Source: Candidatus Eiseniibacteriota bacterium
Lineage (GTDB): Bacteria; Orphanbacterota; Orphanbacteria; Orphanbacterales; Orphanbacteraceae
Direction: 5' to 3'
DNA: 64,000 bases
Assembly (NCBI GenBank): GCA_029262235.1
Contig: JAJCZU010000008.1
Span: forward strand, 347,503 to 411,502
This document shows positions 52,152-61,578 of the stretch, piece after piece (position 1 is the first letter of the stretch; every line of letters begins with the position of its first letter). Under the pieces are notes generated by a model, which worked only from the letters and a program-made list of their open reading frames with translations, ran no database searches and was not told the DNA's origin. The translations under genes and the position numbers were made by a program.

Positions 52152-53590
52152 ACATCGTCTACCCGGTGAAAAAAGGCCAGGTCGTCGAACTGGCGATCGA
52201 AAAGCTCGCCTTCGGCGGAAAGGGAATCGCCCGCATCGACGGCTACACCGTATTCGTGCACCGCGCGCTCCCCGGCTCGCGCGTGGAAGCGCGGATTACG
52301 CGGCGCAAAAAGAGCCATGCCGAAGCGGACATCCTGTCCGTAATCGAACCGTCCCCGCTCGCCGTGCCCGCTCGCTGCGACCACTTCGGTTTATGCGGCG
52401 GCTGCCTGCATCAGAACCTCGCCTACGACGCGCAGCTCTCTTCGAAACAGGAACAGGTGCGCGGGATATTCGCATCCACCGAACATCTGCGCGATCTCGA
52501 AATCCTCGCGCCGATCCCGGCCGAGCCGCCGTACGAATACCGGAACAAAATGGAGTACTCGTTCAGCAACACGCGCTGGCTGGACGACGACGAAATCGGC
52601 ACCGACGCCGAAGTGGACCGCTTCGCGCTCGGCCTGCATATCAAAGGGCGGTTCGACCGCGTGCTGAACATCGATCGCTGCCACTTGCAGAGCGAAGACG
52701 GTTCGCGCATCCTCGTCGCCGCGCGCAACGCCGCCCGCGAGTCGGGCATCATGGCGTATACCACGAAATCGCACGAGGGGTTCTGGCGCTTCCTGCTGAT
52801 CCGCGAGGGGATCAATACCGGCGAGTGGATGGTGAACCTCATCACGAACGAGTGCGAGCCGGGATCGATGGAGGAGCGCGGCGCGGAGCGTGTGCTCACC
52901 GCGATTCGCGAGTGCGGCGCCCCGGTCACGACGCTGCTGCACGGGACCACGGCGAGCAAGTCGTCCGTCGCATACTGTGAAAACGTGCGCGTGATCACGG
53001 GCGAAGGCGTCATCAGCGAAACTCTGTTCGGCCTTGCGTTCGAAATCGGCCCGAACACGTTCTTTCAAACGAATACGCGCCAGGGAGAGCGGCTCTTCGA
53101 AGAAGCGCTGGGGCGGGGCGATCTCGCGAAGGAAAGCGTGGTCTGGGACCTTTACTGCGGCGCGGGCGCCCTCACACTTCCGATCGCGCAGCAGGTGAAG
53201 CAGGTCGTCGGAATCGAAATGATCGAGGAGGCCGTGTTGCTCGGGCGGAAAAACGCCGCGGCGAACGGCATCGAGAACGCCACTTTCATCGCGGCCGATA
53301 TGAAGGACGTTCTCGGCAAGCGTGCCGATCTCGGTTCACTGCCGGAACCGGACTGCGTTTATCTCGATCCGCCGCGCGACGGTCTGCACCCGGACGTGCT
53401 GGCGAGCCTCGCCCGATTCCGGCCGGCGCGCATCGTGTACGTTTCGTGCAATCCGTCGACGTTCGCGCGCGATCTCGACGGACTCGCAGGCGCGGGCTAC
53501 GACGTGCACCCCGTGCGTCCCGTCGACATGTTCCCGCACACCGCGCACATCGAGTGCGTCACGCATCTTACGCGCCGGGGCGAATCTTAG
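52148..53590 (+). CDS. rlmD: RumA-type 23S rRNA m5U methyltransferase
   Basis: 480 residues. N-terminal TRAM domain (KKGQVVELAIEKLAFGGKGI), 4Fe-4S cysteines in CDHFGLCGGC plus a later Cys, SAM motif DLYCGAGALTLPIA, YLDPPRDGL, and the catalytic Cys in YVSCNPSTFARDL. These mark the RumA branch (U1939 in E. coli), not TrmA, which lacks TRAM and the cluster. The open frame has no stop for 1.6 kb upstream, but that is a GC-rich artefact over opposite-strand genes. Its end overlaps the 3' end of glpG. Confidence 0.9.
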   Translation: MNIVYPVKKGQVVELAIEKLAFGGKGIARIDGYTVFVHRALPGSRVEARITRRKKSHAEADILSVIEPSPLAVPARCDHFGLCGGCLHQNLAYDAQLSSKQEQVRGIFASTEHLRDLEILAPIPAEPPYEYRNKMEYSFSNTRWLDDDEIGTDAEVDRFALGLHIKGRFDRVLNIDRCHLQSEDGSRILVAARNAARESGIMAYTTKSHEGFWRFLLIREGINTGEWMVNLITNECEPGSMEERGAERVLTAIRECGAPVTTLLHGTTASKSSVAYCENVRVITGEGVISETLFGLAFEIGPNTFFQTNTRQGERLFEEALGRGDLAKESVVWDLYCGAGALTLPIAQQVKQVVGIEMIEEAVLLGRKNAAANGIENATFIAADMKDVLGKRADLGSLPEPDCVYLDPPRDGLHPDVLASLARFRPARIVYVSCNPSTFARDLDGLAGAGYDVHPVRPVDMFPHTAHIECVTHLTRRGES

Positions 53591-54467
53591 CGCCGGCGAA
53601 ACCGGCCGCGCATCCCGCCACGAGGCCCGCTACATGCGCGCCGTTCGCGATCGGACCGACGAGCCCCGTGAAGCAGATCACGAGCCAGCCGATCATGAAC
53701 GCCACGGTCGAAGGGGCCACGTAGTACCCGGACCACGGGTCGAACTTGCTCTTCATCCAGACATAACCGAGCAGCGCGAACACGACACCCGACATACCGC
53801 CGAATCGCGGCCCGCTCACGGCGTACTGCGCCACGTTCGAGAACGCGGCCGTGCCGAGCACGAGCAGCGCGATCGTGCGCGGACCCTGAAGCCGTTCGAT
53901 CACACTCCCGAGATCCTTCAGCCAGAGCATGTTGAACAGAATGTGCAGGATGCCGCCGTGAAAGAAGATGGGCGTGATGAGCCGCCAGATCTGGCCCGAG
54001 CGCACTTCGGTGAGCCCCTGCCACCACGGCATTCCCGGCGGCGGAATATGTTCCGAGATGAAGAGAAAGCGAACCGGTTCGATGTTCGTACCGAGCCGCG
54101 TGAGCACCGCCACGACGGCGCTGATCACGATGAGGGCGAGCGTGAAATGCCCGACACCCGCGATGTTGCGCTCGTGCCAGTTGTCTTCCTGCCGCTCGAA
54201 CCGCTTCAATGACTGCTTCGCCTGCTTGATTTCGCGCAGGCGTTCACGCCCCGCGGCGTCAGCCTTCTGCTTCACCGCCGGATCGTCCATGCTGCTTTCG
54301 AAGCTCGCGAAATGCGTCCGCGCCTTCTCGACATCGTCCTCGGCCAGAATCCAGACACCGAACACACCGCCCGTGTCTTCACGCACATCGCTTCGAATTC
54401 CCTCGGCGAACAGGAAGTCGCGAAAAAGCGTCGCGCGCGATTCGGGCAGTGTTCCGATCTTTCTCAT
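53568..54467 (-). CDS. glpG: GlpG-like rhomboid protease
   Basis: Intramembrane serine protease. 299 residues: a cytosolic GlpG-like N-terminal domain (FRDFLFAEGIRSDVREDTGG), a charged linker, then the rhomboid core with HNLLWLKDLG-like HILFNMLWLKDLGS, catalytic Ser in GGMSGVVFALLG and His in NGAHVAGLVAG. All catalytic residues are present. Convergent with rlmD, overlapping 23 bases. Substrate unknown. Confidence 0.92.
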   Translation of the reverse strand: MRKIGTLPESRATLFRDFLFAEGIRSDVREDTGGVFGVWILAEDDVEKARTHFASFESSMDDPAVKQKADAAGRERLREIKQAKQSLKRFERQEDNWHERNIAGVGHFTLALIVISAVVAVLTRLGTNIEPVRFLFISEHIPPPGMPWWQGLTEVRSGQIWRLITPIFFHGGILHILFNMLWLKDLGSVIERLQGPRTIALLVLGTAAFSNVAQYAVSGPRFGGMSGVVFALLGYVWMKSKFDPWSGYYVAPSTVAFMIGWLVICFTGLVGPIANGAHVAGLVAGCAAGFAGAKIRPGA

Positions 54468-54511
54468 GGGAAGTCTCTCGTTTCGGGGCGCGTGGGCGCC
54501 CGGCCCGGGAC

Positions 54512-55885
54512 TTACGCGAGGTTCGCGTATTCTTTCAGAAACACGATCGCCGTCTGGATGCCGCGCCGGAAGTTCGGCAGATAAAAACGCTCGTCCGGCG
54601 AATGGATCTGGTCGCTGTTGAGACCGAAGCCCATGAGCACCGTTTCGAGTCCGAGATGCTTCTGGAATTCGCCGACAACGGGGATCGATCCGCCTTCACG
54701 GCCGTACACCGGTTCCTTGCCGAAGATTTCGCCGTACGCGTGCGCCGCCGCTTTCATCGCGGGCGTGTTGTAGTCCACGATGCTCGCCGGGGCCCCGTGC
54801 TCCGCCTCGATTTTGACCCGCACCGTGGGCGGCGTGATCTTGTTCACGTAATCCGTAAAGAGCTTTTTGATTTCGTCCGGATCCTGATCCGGAACGAGAC
54901 GCATCGAAACTTTGGCGTGCACGGTAGAGGGGAGAACCGTCTTGGCGCCCGGCCCCGTGTAGCCGCCGATGATGCCGTGCACGTCGAGAGTCGGCCGCGC
55001 GCCGAGCCGCTCCGCGAGTCCGTATTCCGGCTCGCCCCAGAGCGCGGGCGCCCCGGCTTCTTCGAGCCAGATCTTTTCGTCGATCGGATACTCCGCGAGC
55101 GTTTTGCGTTCGTCGTCCGAAAGCGGGCGCACCTTGTCGTAGAAACCGGGGATCAGAATACGCCCCTCTTCGCTCTTCAGCTTCGCGATGATGTGACAGA
55201 GCGCGTTCAACGGATTGTCGATGCTGCCGCCGAAGCCGCCCGAATGCAGATCGCGCGACGGGCCCGTAACGTCCATCAGCACATAGCACATGCCGCGCAG
55301 TCCGTACGTGATCGAAGGCTGCTCGGCGCTCAGGATCGACGTGTCGGAAATCAGCGCGACATCGGCCGCGAGCAGTTTCTTGTTCGCGGGAAGAAACGCC
55401 TCCAGACTTTCGCCGCCGCTCTCTTCTTCGCCTTCGAAAATGTACTTCACGTTGACCGGCATCCTGCCTTCCGACTTCAGATACGCTTCCGCCGCCTTCA
55501 CATGAATGTAGAGCTGGCCCTTGTCATCGCAGGAACCGCGCGCGTAAATATAGTCGTCGCGAATGTCCGGCTCGAACGGCGGCGTGGTCCAGAGCTCGTA
55601 CGGCTCCGGCGGCTGCACGTCATAGTGCCCGTACACGAGAACCGTCGGCTTGTCGTCACCGGCGTGCAGCCAGTCGCCATAAATGATCGGGTGGCGCTTC
55701 GTGTCGTGCACCTTCACATTTTCGATACCGGCCTTCTTCATCGCTTCGGCGAGCCAGTCGGCGGCCTTGCGCACTTCGGCCATCTTGCTGTCGTCCGTAC
55801 TGACACTCGGAATCTTCAGAAAATCGGTCAGCTCCGTCAGAAACCGGTCCTGATTCTCGTTCGCATAATTCATCGTGCTCGACAT
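54512..55885 (-). CDS. M20-family dipeptidase
   Basis: 457 residues. Metal-binding and catalytic motifs complete: VLVYGHYDVQPPEP, YARGSCDDKGQL, FEGEEESGGESL, and the C-terminal IHSPDERFYL His. The dimerisation domain (residues ~190-310) is intact. A broad-specificity cytosolic dipeptidase is the family norm. GGAG lies seven bases before ATG; nine bases after the yceH stop region on the same strand. Confidence 0.94.
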   Translation of the reverse strand: MSSTMNYANENQDRFLTELTDFLKIPSVSTDDSKMAEVRKAADWLAEAMKKAGIENVKVHDTKRHPIIYGDWLHAGDDKPTVLVYGHYDVQPPEPYELWTTPPFEPDIRDDYIYARGSCDDKGQLYIHVKAAEAYLKSEGRMPVNVKYIFEGEEESGGESLEAFLPANKKLLAADVALISDTSILSAEQPSITYGLRGMCYVLMDVTGPSRDLHSGGFGGSIDNPLNALCHIIAKLKSEEGRILIPGFYDKVRPLSDDERKTLAEYPIDEKIWLEEAGAPALWGEPEYGLAERLGARPTLDVHGIIGGYTGPGAKTVLPSTVHAKVSMRLVPDQDPDEIKKLFTDYVNKITPPTVRVKIEAEHGAPASIVDYNTPAMKAAAHAYGEIFGKEPVYGREGGSIPVVGEFQKHLGLETVLMGFGLNSDQIHSPDERFYLPNFRRGIQTAIVFLKEYANLA

Positions 55886-55894
55886 CGGTTCTCC

Positions 55895-56575
55895 TTATTC
55901 GAACTGAGTCCGAAACGTTCGCAGTTCTTCACGGAGCGCCGCGATTTCGCCGCGCAGCTCCTGTACTTCGTTTTCGAGTTTTTCGATCCGCTCGTCGTAC
56001 TCGGGAACGAGCGCGCTTCCCGCGCGCGTCGGCTCCATCGCCGTTTCGTCGATCTCCGGCTCGCCCGCCAGCCGATGCATATAGCGGTTCTCTTTGCGGC
56101 CCGCCTGGCGCGGCAGCTTGACGACGAGCGAAGGATCCCGCTCGTGCAGGGCTTCGAGCGTGCGCGTCACTTCGTCGAGCCCGCCGAACTCGTGCATGCG
56201 ACCGCTTCGTCCGCGAATCTCACCCACCGTCTGCGGGCCGCGCAGCATCAGAACCGCAAGCGCCACCGTTTCCGCGTGCGGAAGCCCCGTGAGTTCACGG
56301 TAGCGATGCCGATACTTTCGCGTGCGGCTGCCGGCTCCGTCCACTTCGACGATCAGACCCTTGTCACGCATTCCGCGCACGGTCTGTTCCACCGCAATCT
56401 GCGAATACATGACGACCGGCTCCCGGTTCGATTTCTGATTGCACGCGTTCGTGAGCGCGTTCACCGTCAGCGGGTAATATTCCGGTGTCGTCAGTTCCTT
56501 TTCGATCAGACAGCCGAGAATGCGCACCTCGACGTCGCTCAAGAATCCTTTTTTCGCCGTTGCTTCCACTTCCAT
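55895..56575 (-). CDS. yceH: YceH (DUF480) winged-helix protein
   Basis: 226 residues: LSDVEVRILGCLIEKELTTPEYYPLT, NACNQKSNREPVV, ALAVLMLRGPQTVGEIRGR, with two winged-helix domains and a C-terminal coiled coil (LENEVQELRGEIAALREEL). Function not well defined. GGAGG lies ten bases before ATG. Confidence 0.93.
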   Translation of the reverse strand: MEVEATAKKGFLSDVEVRILGCLIEKELTTPEYYPLTVNALTNACNQKSNREPVVMYSQIAVEQTVRGMRDKGLIVEVDGAGSRTRKYRHRYRELTGLPHAETVALAVLMLRGPQTVGEIRGRSGRMHEFGGLDEVTRTLEALHERDPSLVVKLPRQAGRKENRYMHRLAGEPEIDETAMEPTRAGSALVPEYDERIEKLENEVQELRGEIAALREELRTFRTQFE

Positions 56576-56734
56576 CAGCTTGCGCCTCCGCCCGGGATAT
56601 GATCAGGAGCATGAATCGATTGATCGCTTCAGAATAGCAGCGGGAAGCGTGAGAAGGCAATCAGGGTGGTCGTTACGGCCGGCGAACGCGTGTTCGCGCG
56701 CGTGGATTCGAATAGGGGGCGTGCGAGCGGGTTT

Positions 56735-56850
56735 CAGGCTGCGTGAGCGCCAGCGCCCGCGTGAGCGCCGGCCGCGTGAGCGCCAGGCTGCGTGAGCGCC
56801 GGGCTGCGTGAGCGCCGGCGCCCGCATGAGCGCCGGCGTCTGCGTCAGCG
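56735..56850. repeat. Degenerate tandem repeats of 15-18 bp
   Basis: The word GCGTGAGCGCC recurs at 56741, 56759, 56774, 56790 and 56806, with GCATGAGCGCC at 56824 and a decayed form at 56842, i.e. seven units at spacings of 15 to 18. The array lies just after the 3' end of the kinase-like gene (stop at 56845) and continues into the gap before yceH. Confidence 0.85.
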
Positions 56851-58557
56851 ATCGAGCGCGACGACGCGGCCACCGGCGCGCGCCACATACGCGGTCGTTG
56901 ACGGCGACCACGATTTGCCCCGATTCACCTGCACTTCGATCGCAAGAAACGGATACTCTCCTTCGGAACCACGGCCGAGGGCTTCACGAACCGCGGGGGC
57001 GTCGTACGCAAGCGATGGGGCGGCCAGTTCCTGCCACGCGCCGCCGCCGGCTCCCCTGCGATCCTCGTTTACGACTTCGAACCGAACACGATACCTCCGC
57101 TCATCCGTCGGATAGAGGCCGCGCTCCACGCCGAGATCGTGAAACGCAATCGTGCCGTCCTGCAGCGTGAAGAAATCGATCGGCGGCACTTCGTCGAAGA
57201 ACGCGCGCGCAATCTTGTCGCGCCGCTCGGCAAGCGTACGCGCAATGTGCGCCGTCGCCCGTTCATCATAGTAGTGCCCCTCGCGCGCGATCGCGAGAAG
57301 CTGCTCGTCCGTAAACGACGAGATAATCTTCGCCGCCCAGTAGGCGTCGCGCCCGGTGCAGTTCGCGAACGCGCTGTTCGGCTGCAGCGGCTTGAACTCG
57401 CGGGGATCGAAATACTTCGTCGTAAAATACCCGACCTCCGCAAGGCCCTCGGGACGCTTCTGCTTCCTCCACGTATCCTCACGGAATCCGAGCGACGCCA
57501 GGCGAAGCATGATCGGCGGCAGGTCGAACGTGTATTCGTATCCATAGCGGATCGCGGGGCCGCGCGCGCCCGAGCCGAGCGTACTCGCGAAGTCGATCAG
57601 GTAATGCTTCACGTAGCTCCGGTCGCCTTCGGTCACGTACATGTCGAGCGAGTTATGCTGTTTCGTGTCGAAGTGATTGATCCAGGCCGCGATGATCTTG
57701 AGGCCGCGCAGCTCGCGGCGATGCTCGTGCCTTACGCGGTCGTTCGGATCGTCGCCCCGCGTGCCGAGATAGTTGAAGCACCCGATCGGCACACCGCTCA
57801 GGAACCTGCTGGAAATCGCGCGATACGTGCCGTCCGGCGCGAGTTCGAGCGTGGCGAGCAGCTTGTCGATATCGGCTCGCGTCATGACGCGCTTCACGCC
57901 GTGTTCCTTGAGCTCCACGCCTTCCGCGAGAATGAGATCGTCGCGCGTGAAATGCACGATCGCGTCTTCGGGCGTGTTATACCCGCACGCATGAAAGATA
58001 CGGTTCGCAATCACTCCCGCCCCGGTCGACATGCTCAGGTAACCGGGCGCGTCGAATTTGATGACGTATACATCGCCCTTCGCGTCACGAATGTTGAAGC
58101 CCGGCGTGACCCCCTCGCTCTTCGCGCTCACGATCGTCCACGGCGCGCTCATGTCGGGCCCCATGCCGTGGCCCGGTCCGCGCGCCGCTTCTGCAGCCGT
58201 CATGTCGAAATGTCCGATGCGGTTCGTGAACCACGACGAGTTCGGCACTTCGTCGAGCGCGTTGATGTTCGAAGCCGGCGGCACATGATCGCCCCCGAAC
58301 GCCGTGCCCACGCGCCGGATCAGGCGGACCGGATTCGTGTGACGTTCGCGCGGAAGAATGACCGTGTCGTTGATACCGTCCCAGAGCAGATTCGGATCGC
58401 GCTCCCCCGGCTCGGCCACGTGGTTCCTGTCGTCCTCGTGCCAGATGACGGGCGCGTCGCGTAGCGGCTCGCCGGCCAGCGCGAAAGATGGCACGAGCGC
58501 CGCTGTCAGGCAGAGCGCGCGCGCGCCCTGGCCGAGGAAATGAAAGCCGCGCTTCAT
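56845..58557 (-). CDS. Secreted protein with kinase-like motifs
   Basis: 570 residues with a signal peptide (LCLTAALVPSFALA). No named family recognised. In order it carries YVIKFD (K167), GTRGDDPNDRVRHEHRR in a hinge-like place, HFDTKQHN (H295, D297, K299, N302) and YLIDFASTLG (D322), which align with the VAIK, HRDxKxxN and DFG motifs of protein-kinase-like folds such as HipA, CotH and Fam20C. The chain ends in a beta-rich domain rich in Arg. The start overlaps the stop of the outer-membrane barrel gene (ATGA), so both are made together. Kinase activity is inference; the second Glu of the N-lobe is not identified. Confidence 0.65.
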   Translation of the reverse strand: MKRGFHFLGQGARALCLTAALVPSFALAGEPLRDAPVIWHEDDRNHVAEPGERDPNLLWDGINDTVILPRERHTNPVRLIRRVGTAFGGDHVPPASNINALDEVPNSSWFTNRIGHFDMTAAEAARGPGHGMGPDMSAPWTIVSAKSEGVTPGFNIRDAKGDVYVIKFDAPGYLSMSTGAGVIANRIFHACGYNTPEDAIVHFTRDDLILAEGVELKEHGVKRVMTRADIDKLLATLELAPDGTYRAISSRFLSGVPIGCFNYLGTRGDDPNDRVRHEHRRELRGLKIIAAWINHFDTKQHNSLDMYVTEGDRSYVKHYLIDFASTLGSGARGPAIRYGYEYTFDLPPIMLRLASLGFREDTWRKQKRPEGLAEVGYFTTKYFDPREFKPLQPNSAFANCTGRDAYWAAKIISSFTDEQLLAIAREGHYYDERATAHIARTLAERRDKIARAFFDEVPPIDFFTLQDGTIAFHDLGVERGLYPTDERRYRVRFEVVNEDRRGAGGGAWQELAAPSLAYDAPAVREALGRGSEGEYPFLAIEVQVNRGKSWSPSTTAYVARAGGRVVALDR

Positions 58558-59984
58558 CGCAGCACCGACTTGTCCCGGCCGTTATAAAGGCCGCCCTTGG
58601 AATACTGGAACGTCTGTTCCGCCGCAAGCCGCCAGACCGTGTCCTCTTCCGAGAAGCCGACTTCGAGCCGCCCGAGAAAACCGCGCAGCTTCATGAAACG
58701 GAGGCCGGCGCCGTACGAGGCGCGCATGTTCCGTTTCGAAATGTCATCGAAGTCCTCGAACACCTGGCCGACATCGGAAAACATGTAGAAGTCGACACCG
58801 CGCCCGTCGTAACGGTTGTATGCCCAGAGAGGGAAGCGATACTCGGCAGTCAATGTCGTAATGCCGCGATCGCGCCAGCGCAGGTCGCGGAAACCGCGCA
58901 TGAGGTCCGGCTCGTCGTTCGTGAGCAGGCGCTGGAACGGCATGTCCCCGTCGCCGTCGTTTTCAATCCAGTGAATCACGCCGCGCAGCGCGAGCGCCCG
59001 CTCCTGAAACCAGAGCGGCAGAAAATGCTGCAGATCGGCCCGGTAGGAATAGAACGAACCGTCTTTCTCTTCGAATCCCGAAAAGTACGCGGCTTTGAAC
59101 GTGCGGACGCCGCCGTGTTCCGGCCGCCCTGATTTGCGCGTGTCGTCATGCGCGAAACCCAGGCTGTACATGACGCCGTCGCTTCGGTCGCCGTAGCCGG
59201 CCGGGCGATTCTCTCCGCCGAACACTTCGAGCAGCGTCCGGTCGTCGCTGTTGCTACCCTCGTCGCGCGGGCCGCGCGTTCCCACGCCCGAAACGATGAC
59301 CCCTGCCATCAGCGAAAGATCGTGCGGTGCCTCGCGGCTGAAAGTGAGACCGCCCCACGACGTTTCCTGCGTGTAGTGCGATTCGTTCGTATCGGATGCC
59401 TGCGGACCGATCCCCGAGAACCGCGCTTCCGGGCGCAGGTGGTACCCGCCTCCCGCTTCGATCTCGAAATCGCCCTGGTCATTAAAAACCATGCCGAGCG
59501 AAGCGCGCCGCGCCCCTTCGGTCGAGAAGTGCGTGCGAAGCTTCGCGCGATTGCGCGGGCCGAAGAATTCGTCGTGATAAAATGTGGCGCCCGCGCCGAA
59601 GCCGCTGAGCGGCGAGATGGAGAAGTTCGCGAGAACCCCGTACGGAAGTTCCTGTGCGCCGAAGACGCGTTGCACGAATGGAATGACGCCCACATCGTCG
59701 AGCCAGATCACGCTGGTGCGAAGAGCGACGAGCGAATAGCGAATCGGAAGATTGACGAGCTGATAGGGAACGAGGACAGGGTATTCCCAGGCCGGGCGCG
59801 GCCGCGTGCGATAGGCCGCCGTCGTCGAGTCGGCCGGCAGCGGAATCGGCCCCCAGACGCTTGCGCCGTTTGCGGGCGTGGGGGGCGGCGCCGCGGCTGC
59901 CGGCGTCTGATCCGTCTGATCCGCCTGTGCCGGACTCGCAGTGTCCGCCGCGCAGAAAGCGGCAGCAAGAGTCAACGCTCGCAT
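58554..59984 (-). CDS. BamA/surface-antigen-like outer-membrane barrel
   Basis: About 476 residues. Signal peptide near MRALTLAAAFCAADTASPAQA, a Pro-rich linker, then a periplasmic part (YQLVNLPIRYSLVALRT) and a barrel with family motifs LMRGFRDLRWRDRGITTLTAEYRFPLW, FYMFSDVGQVFED and SYGAGLRFMKLRGFLGRLEVGFSEED. It resembles the Bac_surface_Ag/TamA group but lacks several POTRA domains. ATG at 59984 was chosen because it opens the signal peptide. Coupled to the kinase-like gene. Confidence 0.82.
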   Translation of the reverse strand: MRALTLAAAFCAADTASPAQADQTDQTPAAAAPPPTPANGASVWGPIPLPADSTTAAYRTRPRPAWEYPVLVPYQLVNLPIRYSLVALRTSVIWLDDVGVIPFVQRVFGAQELPYGVLANFSISPLSGFGAGATFYHDEFFGPRNRAKLRTHFSTEGARRASLGMVFNDQGDFEIEAGGGYHLRPEARFSGIGPQASDTNESHYTQETSWGGLTFSREAPHDLSLMAGVIVSGVGTRGPRDEGSNSDDRTLLEVFGGENRPAGYGDRSDGVMYSLGFAHDDTRKSGRPEHGGVRTFKAAYFSGFEEKDGSFYSYRADLQHFLPLWFQERALALRGVIHWIENDGDGDMPFQRLLTNDEPDLMRGFRDLRWRDRGITTLTAEYRFPLWAYNRYDGRGVDFYMFSDVGQVFEDFDDISKRNMRASYGAGLRFMKLRGFLGRLEVGFSEEDTVWRLAAEQTFQYSKGGLYNGRDKSVLR

Positions 59985-60129
59985 GCATTGGAGAAATGAT
60001 CGCGGCAATTCGGCCCTCCCGATTCGGGAGTCTAGCATATGCCTCCCCGCGTGCCCATCGGGACAGTGTCCGAAAACTGCCGGTCGGGGCCGACCTGATG
60101 CGGTACCTTGGAGTTGAAAGGAATCGCAG

Positions 60130-61578
60130 ATGGAACTGGTCCACGAACAATGCTATCGGGCGGTTCGCAGTCGCGACGTGCGATTCGACGGCCGCTTCTA
60201 TACGGGCGTCCGCACGACCGGCATCTATTGTCGCCCGGTCTGCCCCGCGCCCGCGCCGAAATCCGAGAACATCGACTTTTACCCTTCCGCAGCCGCGGCC
60301 GAAGAGGCCGGTTTTCGGCCGTGCAAACGGTGCCGGCCCGACTCGCTGCCGGGGACGCCGGCGTGGAACGGGACTTCGGCAACCGTCACACGCGCCCTCC
60401 GCCTCATTGCCGGAGGCGCGCTCGATGACAGCGACATCGAAGAACTCGCCGACCGGCTCGGGGTCGGCGACCGCCAGCTGCGCCGCCTCTTCCTGCAGCA
60501 CGTCGGGGCGTCTCCGATCGCCGTCAATCGCTCGCGCAGGGCGCATTTCGCGAAGAAGCTGCTGGAGCAGACGTCGCTTCGTGTGACCGAGATCGCGTTC
60601 GCGGCAGGCTACGCGAGCGTGCGGTCATTCAACGACCACTTCAAGCGCGTCTTCCGCGCAACGCCGAGCGAAGTGCGCGACCGCGAAAGCCGTGGAGGCG
60701 TCTCGCCGGGCGGGCCGCTGGCGCTCCGGCTGACCTGCCGTGATCCGATCGACTGGCCTCACCTGGCAGGTTACTTCGAAACCCGCCGGATCCCGGGCGT
60801 CGAAGCGGTCGCAGGCGGCGCCTATCACCGCGTAATCGAGGCCGACGACAAAACGAACATTCTGACCGTGCGCATGGCGAAGGACGGGATCCGGATCGAA
60901 CTCGACCGGGCCGCCGGGCGCGACCTCATGAGAGTGTGCAACCGTGTGCGAAACCAGTTCGATCTCGACGCGAATCCGAAACGCGTGGACGAAGTACTCG
61001 CCGAGGATTCGTTTCTCGCGAAGTCAGTCCGCGCGCATCCCGGCATGCGCGTGCCCGGCGCGTACGACCCGTTCGAGCTCATGCTGCGCGCCATCGTGGG
61101 GCAGCAGATTTCGGTGAAGGGAACGACGACGATTCTCGGGCGGATCGTGGAGGCGCACGGCGAACCGCTCGAGCCGGGACTCGCGCGCGACGGGCTCACG
61201 CACAAGGCGCCGACCCCCGAAACGCTGGCCGACGCGAATCTCGACGGACTCGGCATGAACGGCGCGAAGATCCGCACGATTCAGCACGCGGCCCGCGCGG
61301 TCGCGAGCGGCGCGATCCCGCTCGACGGCTCGGCATCGTTCGAGGAGCTTGACGAGGCGCTGCTCGCCGTGCCCGGAATCGGCCCCTGGACCGCCGGCTA
61401 CATCGCGATGCGCGCGTTCCGCAATCCCGACGCGTTCCTGCCGACCGATCTCGGCGTCAAACATGCGCTCGCGGACATCGTGCCGTCGAAGCGCCAGAAG
61501 GAAATCGAAGCGCGGGCCGAACGGTGGCGACCGTGGCGTGCCTACGCGCTGCTGCATCTATGGAGGAGTCTGGCATGA
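60130..61578 (+). CDS. alkA: Ada-AlkA fusion: DNA-3-methyladenine glycosylase with Ada-type N-terminus
   Basis: 482 residues. The Ada zinc domain has Cys 34, 38, 65 and 68 (GIYCRPVCP and FRPCKRCRP), which in Ada accept methyl from phosphotriesters. An AraC-type helix-turn-helix follows (about 90-175, VTEIAFAAGYASVRSFNDHF), then the AlkA N-domain and the HhH-GPD glycosylase (QQISVKGTTTILGRIVEAHG, VPGIGPWTAGYIAMRAF, TDLGVKHAL with catalytic Asp). It could sense methylation, activate its own operon and excise damaged bases. Overlaps ogt by ATGA. Confidence 0.95.
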   Translation: MELVHEQCYRAVRSRDVRFDGRFYTGVRTTGIYCRPVCPAPAPKSENIDFYPSAAAAEEAGFRPCKRCRPDSLPGTPAWNGTSATVTRALRLIAGGALDDSDIEELADRLGVGDRQLRRLFLQHVGASPIAVNRSRRAHFAKKLLEQTSLRVTEIAFAAGYASVRSFNDHFKRVFRATPSEVRDRESRGGVSPGGPLALRLTCRDPIDWPHLAGYFETRRIPGVEAVAGGAYHRVIEADDKTNILTVRMAKDGIRIELDRAAGRDLMRVCNRVRNQFDLDANPKRVDEVLAEDSFLAKSVRAHPGMRVPGAYDPFELMLRAIVGQQISVKGTTTILGRIVEAHGEPLEPGLARDGLTHKAPTPETLADANLDGLGMNGAKIRTIQHAARAVASGAIPLDGSASFEELDEALLAVPGIGPWTAGYIAMRAFRNPDAFLPTDLGVKHALADIVPSKRQKEIEARAERWRPWRAYALLHLWRSLA

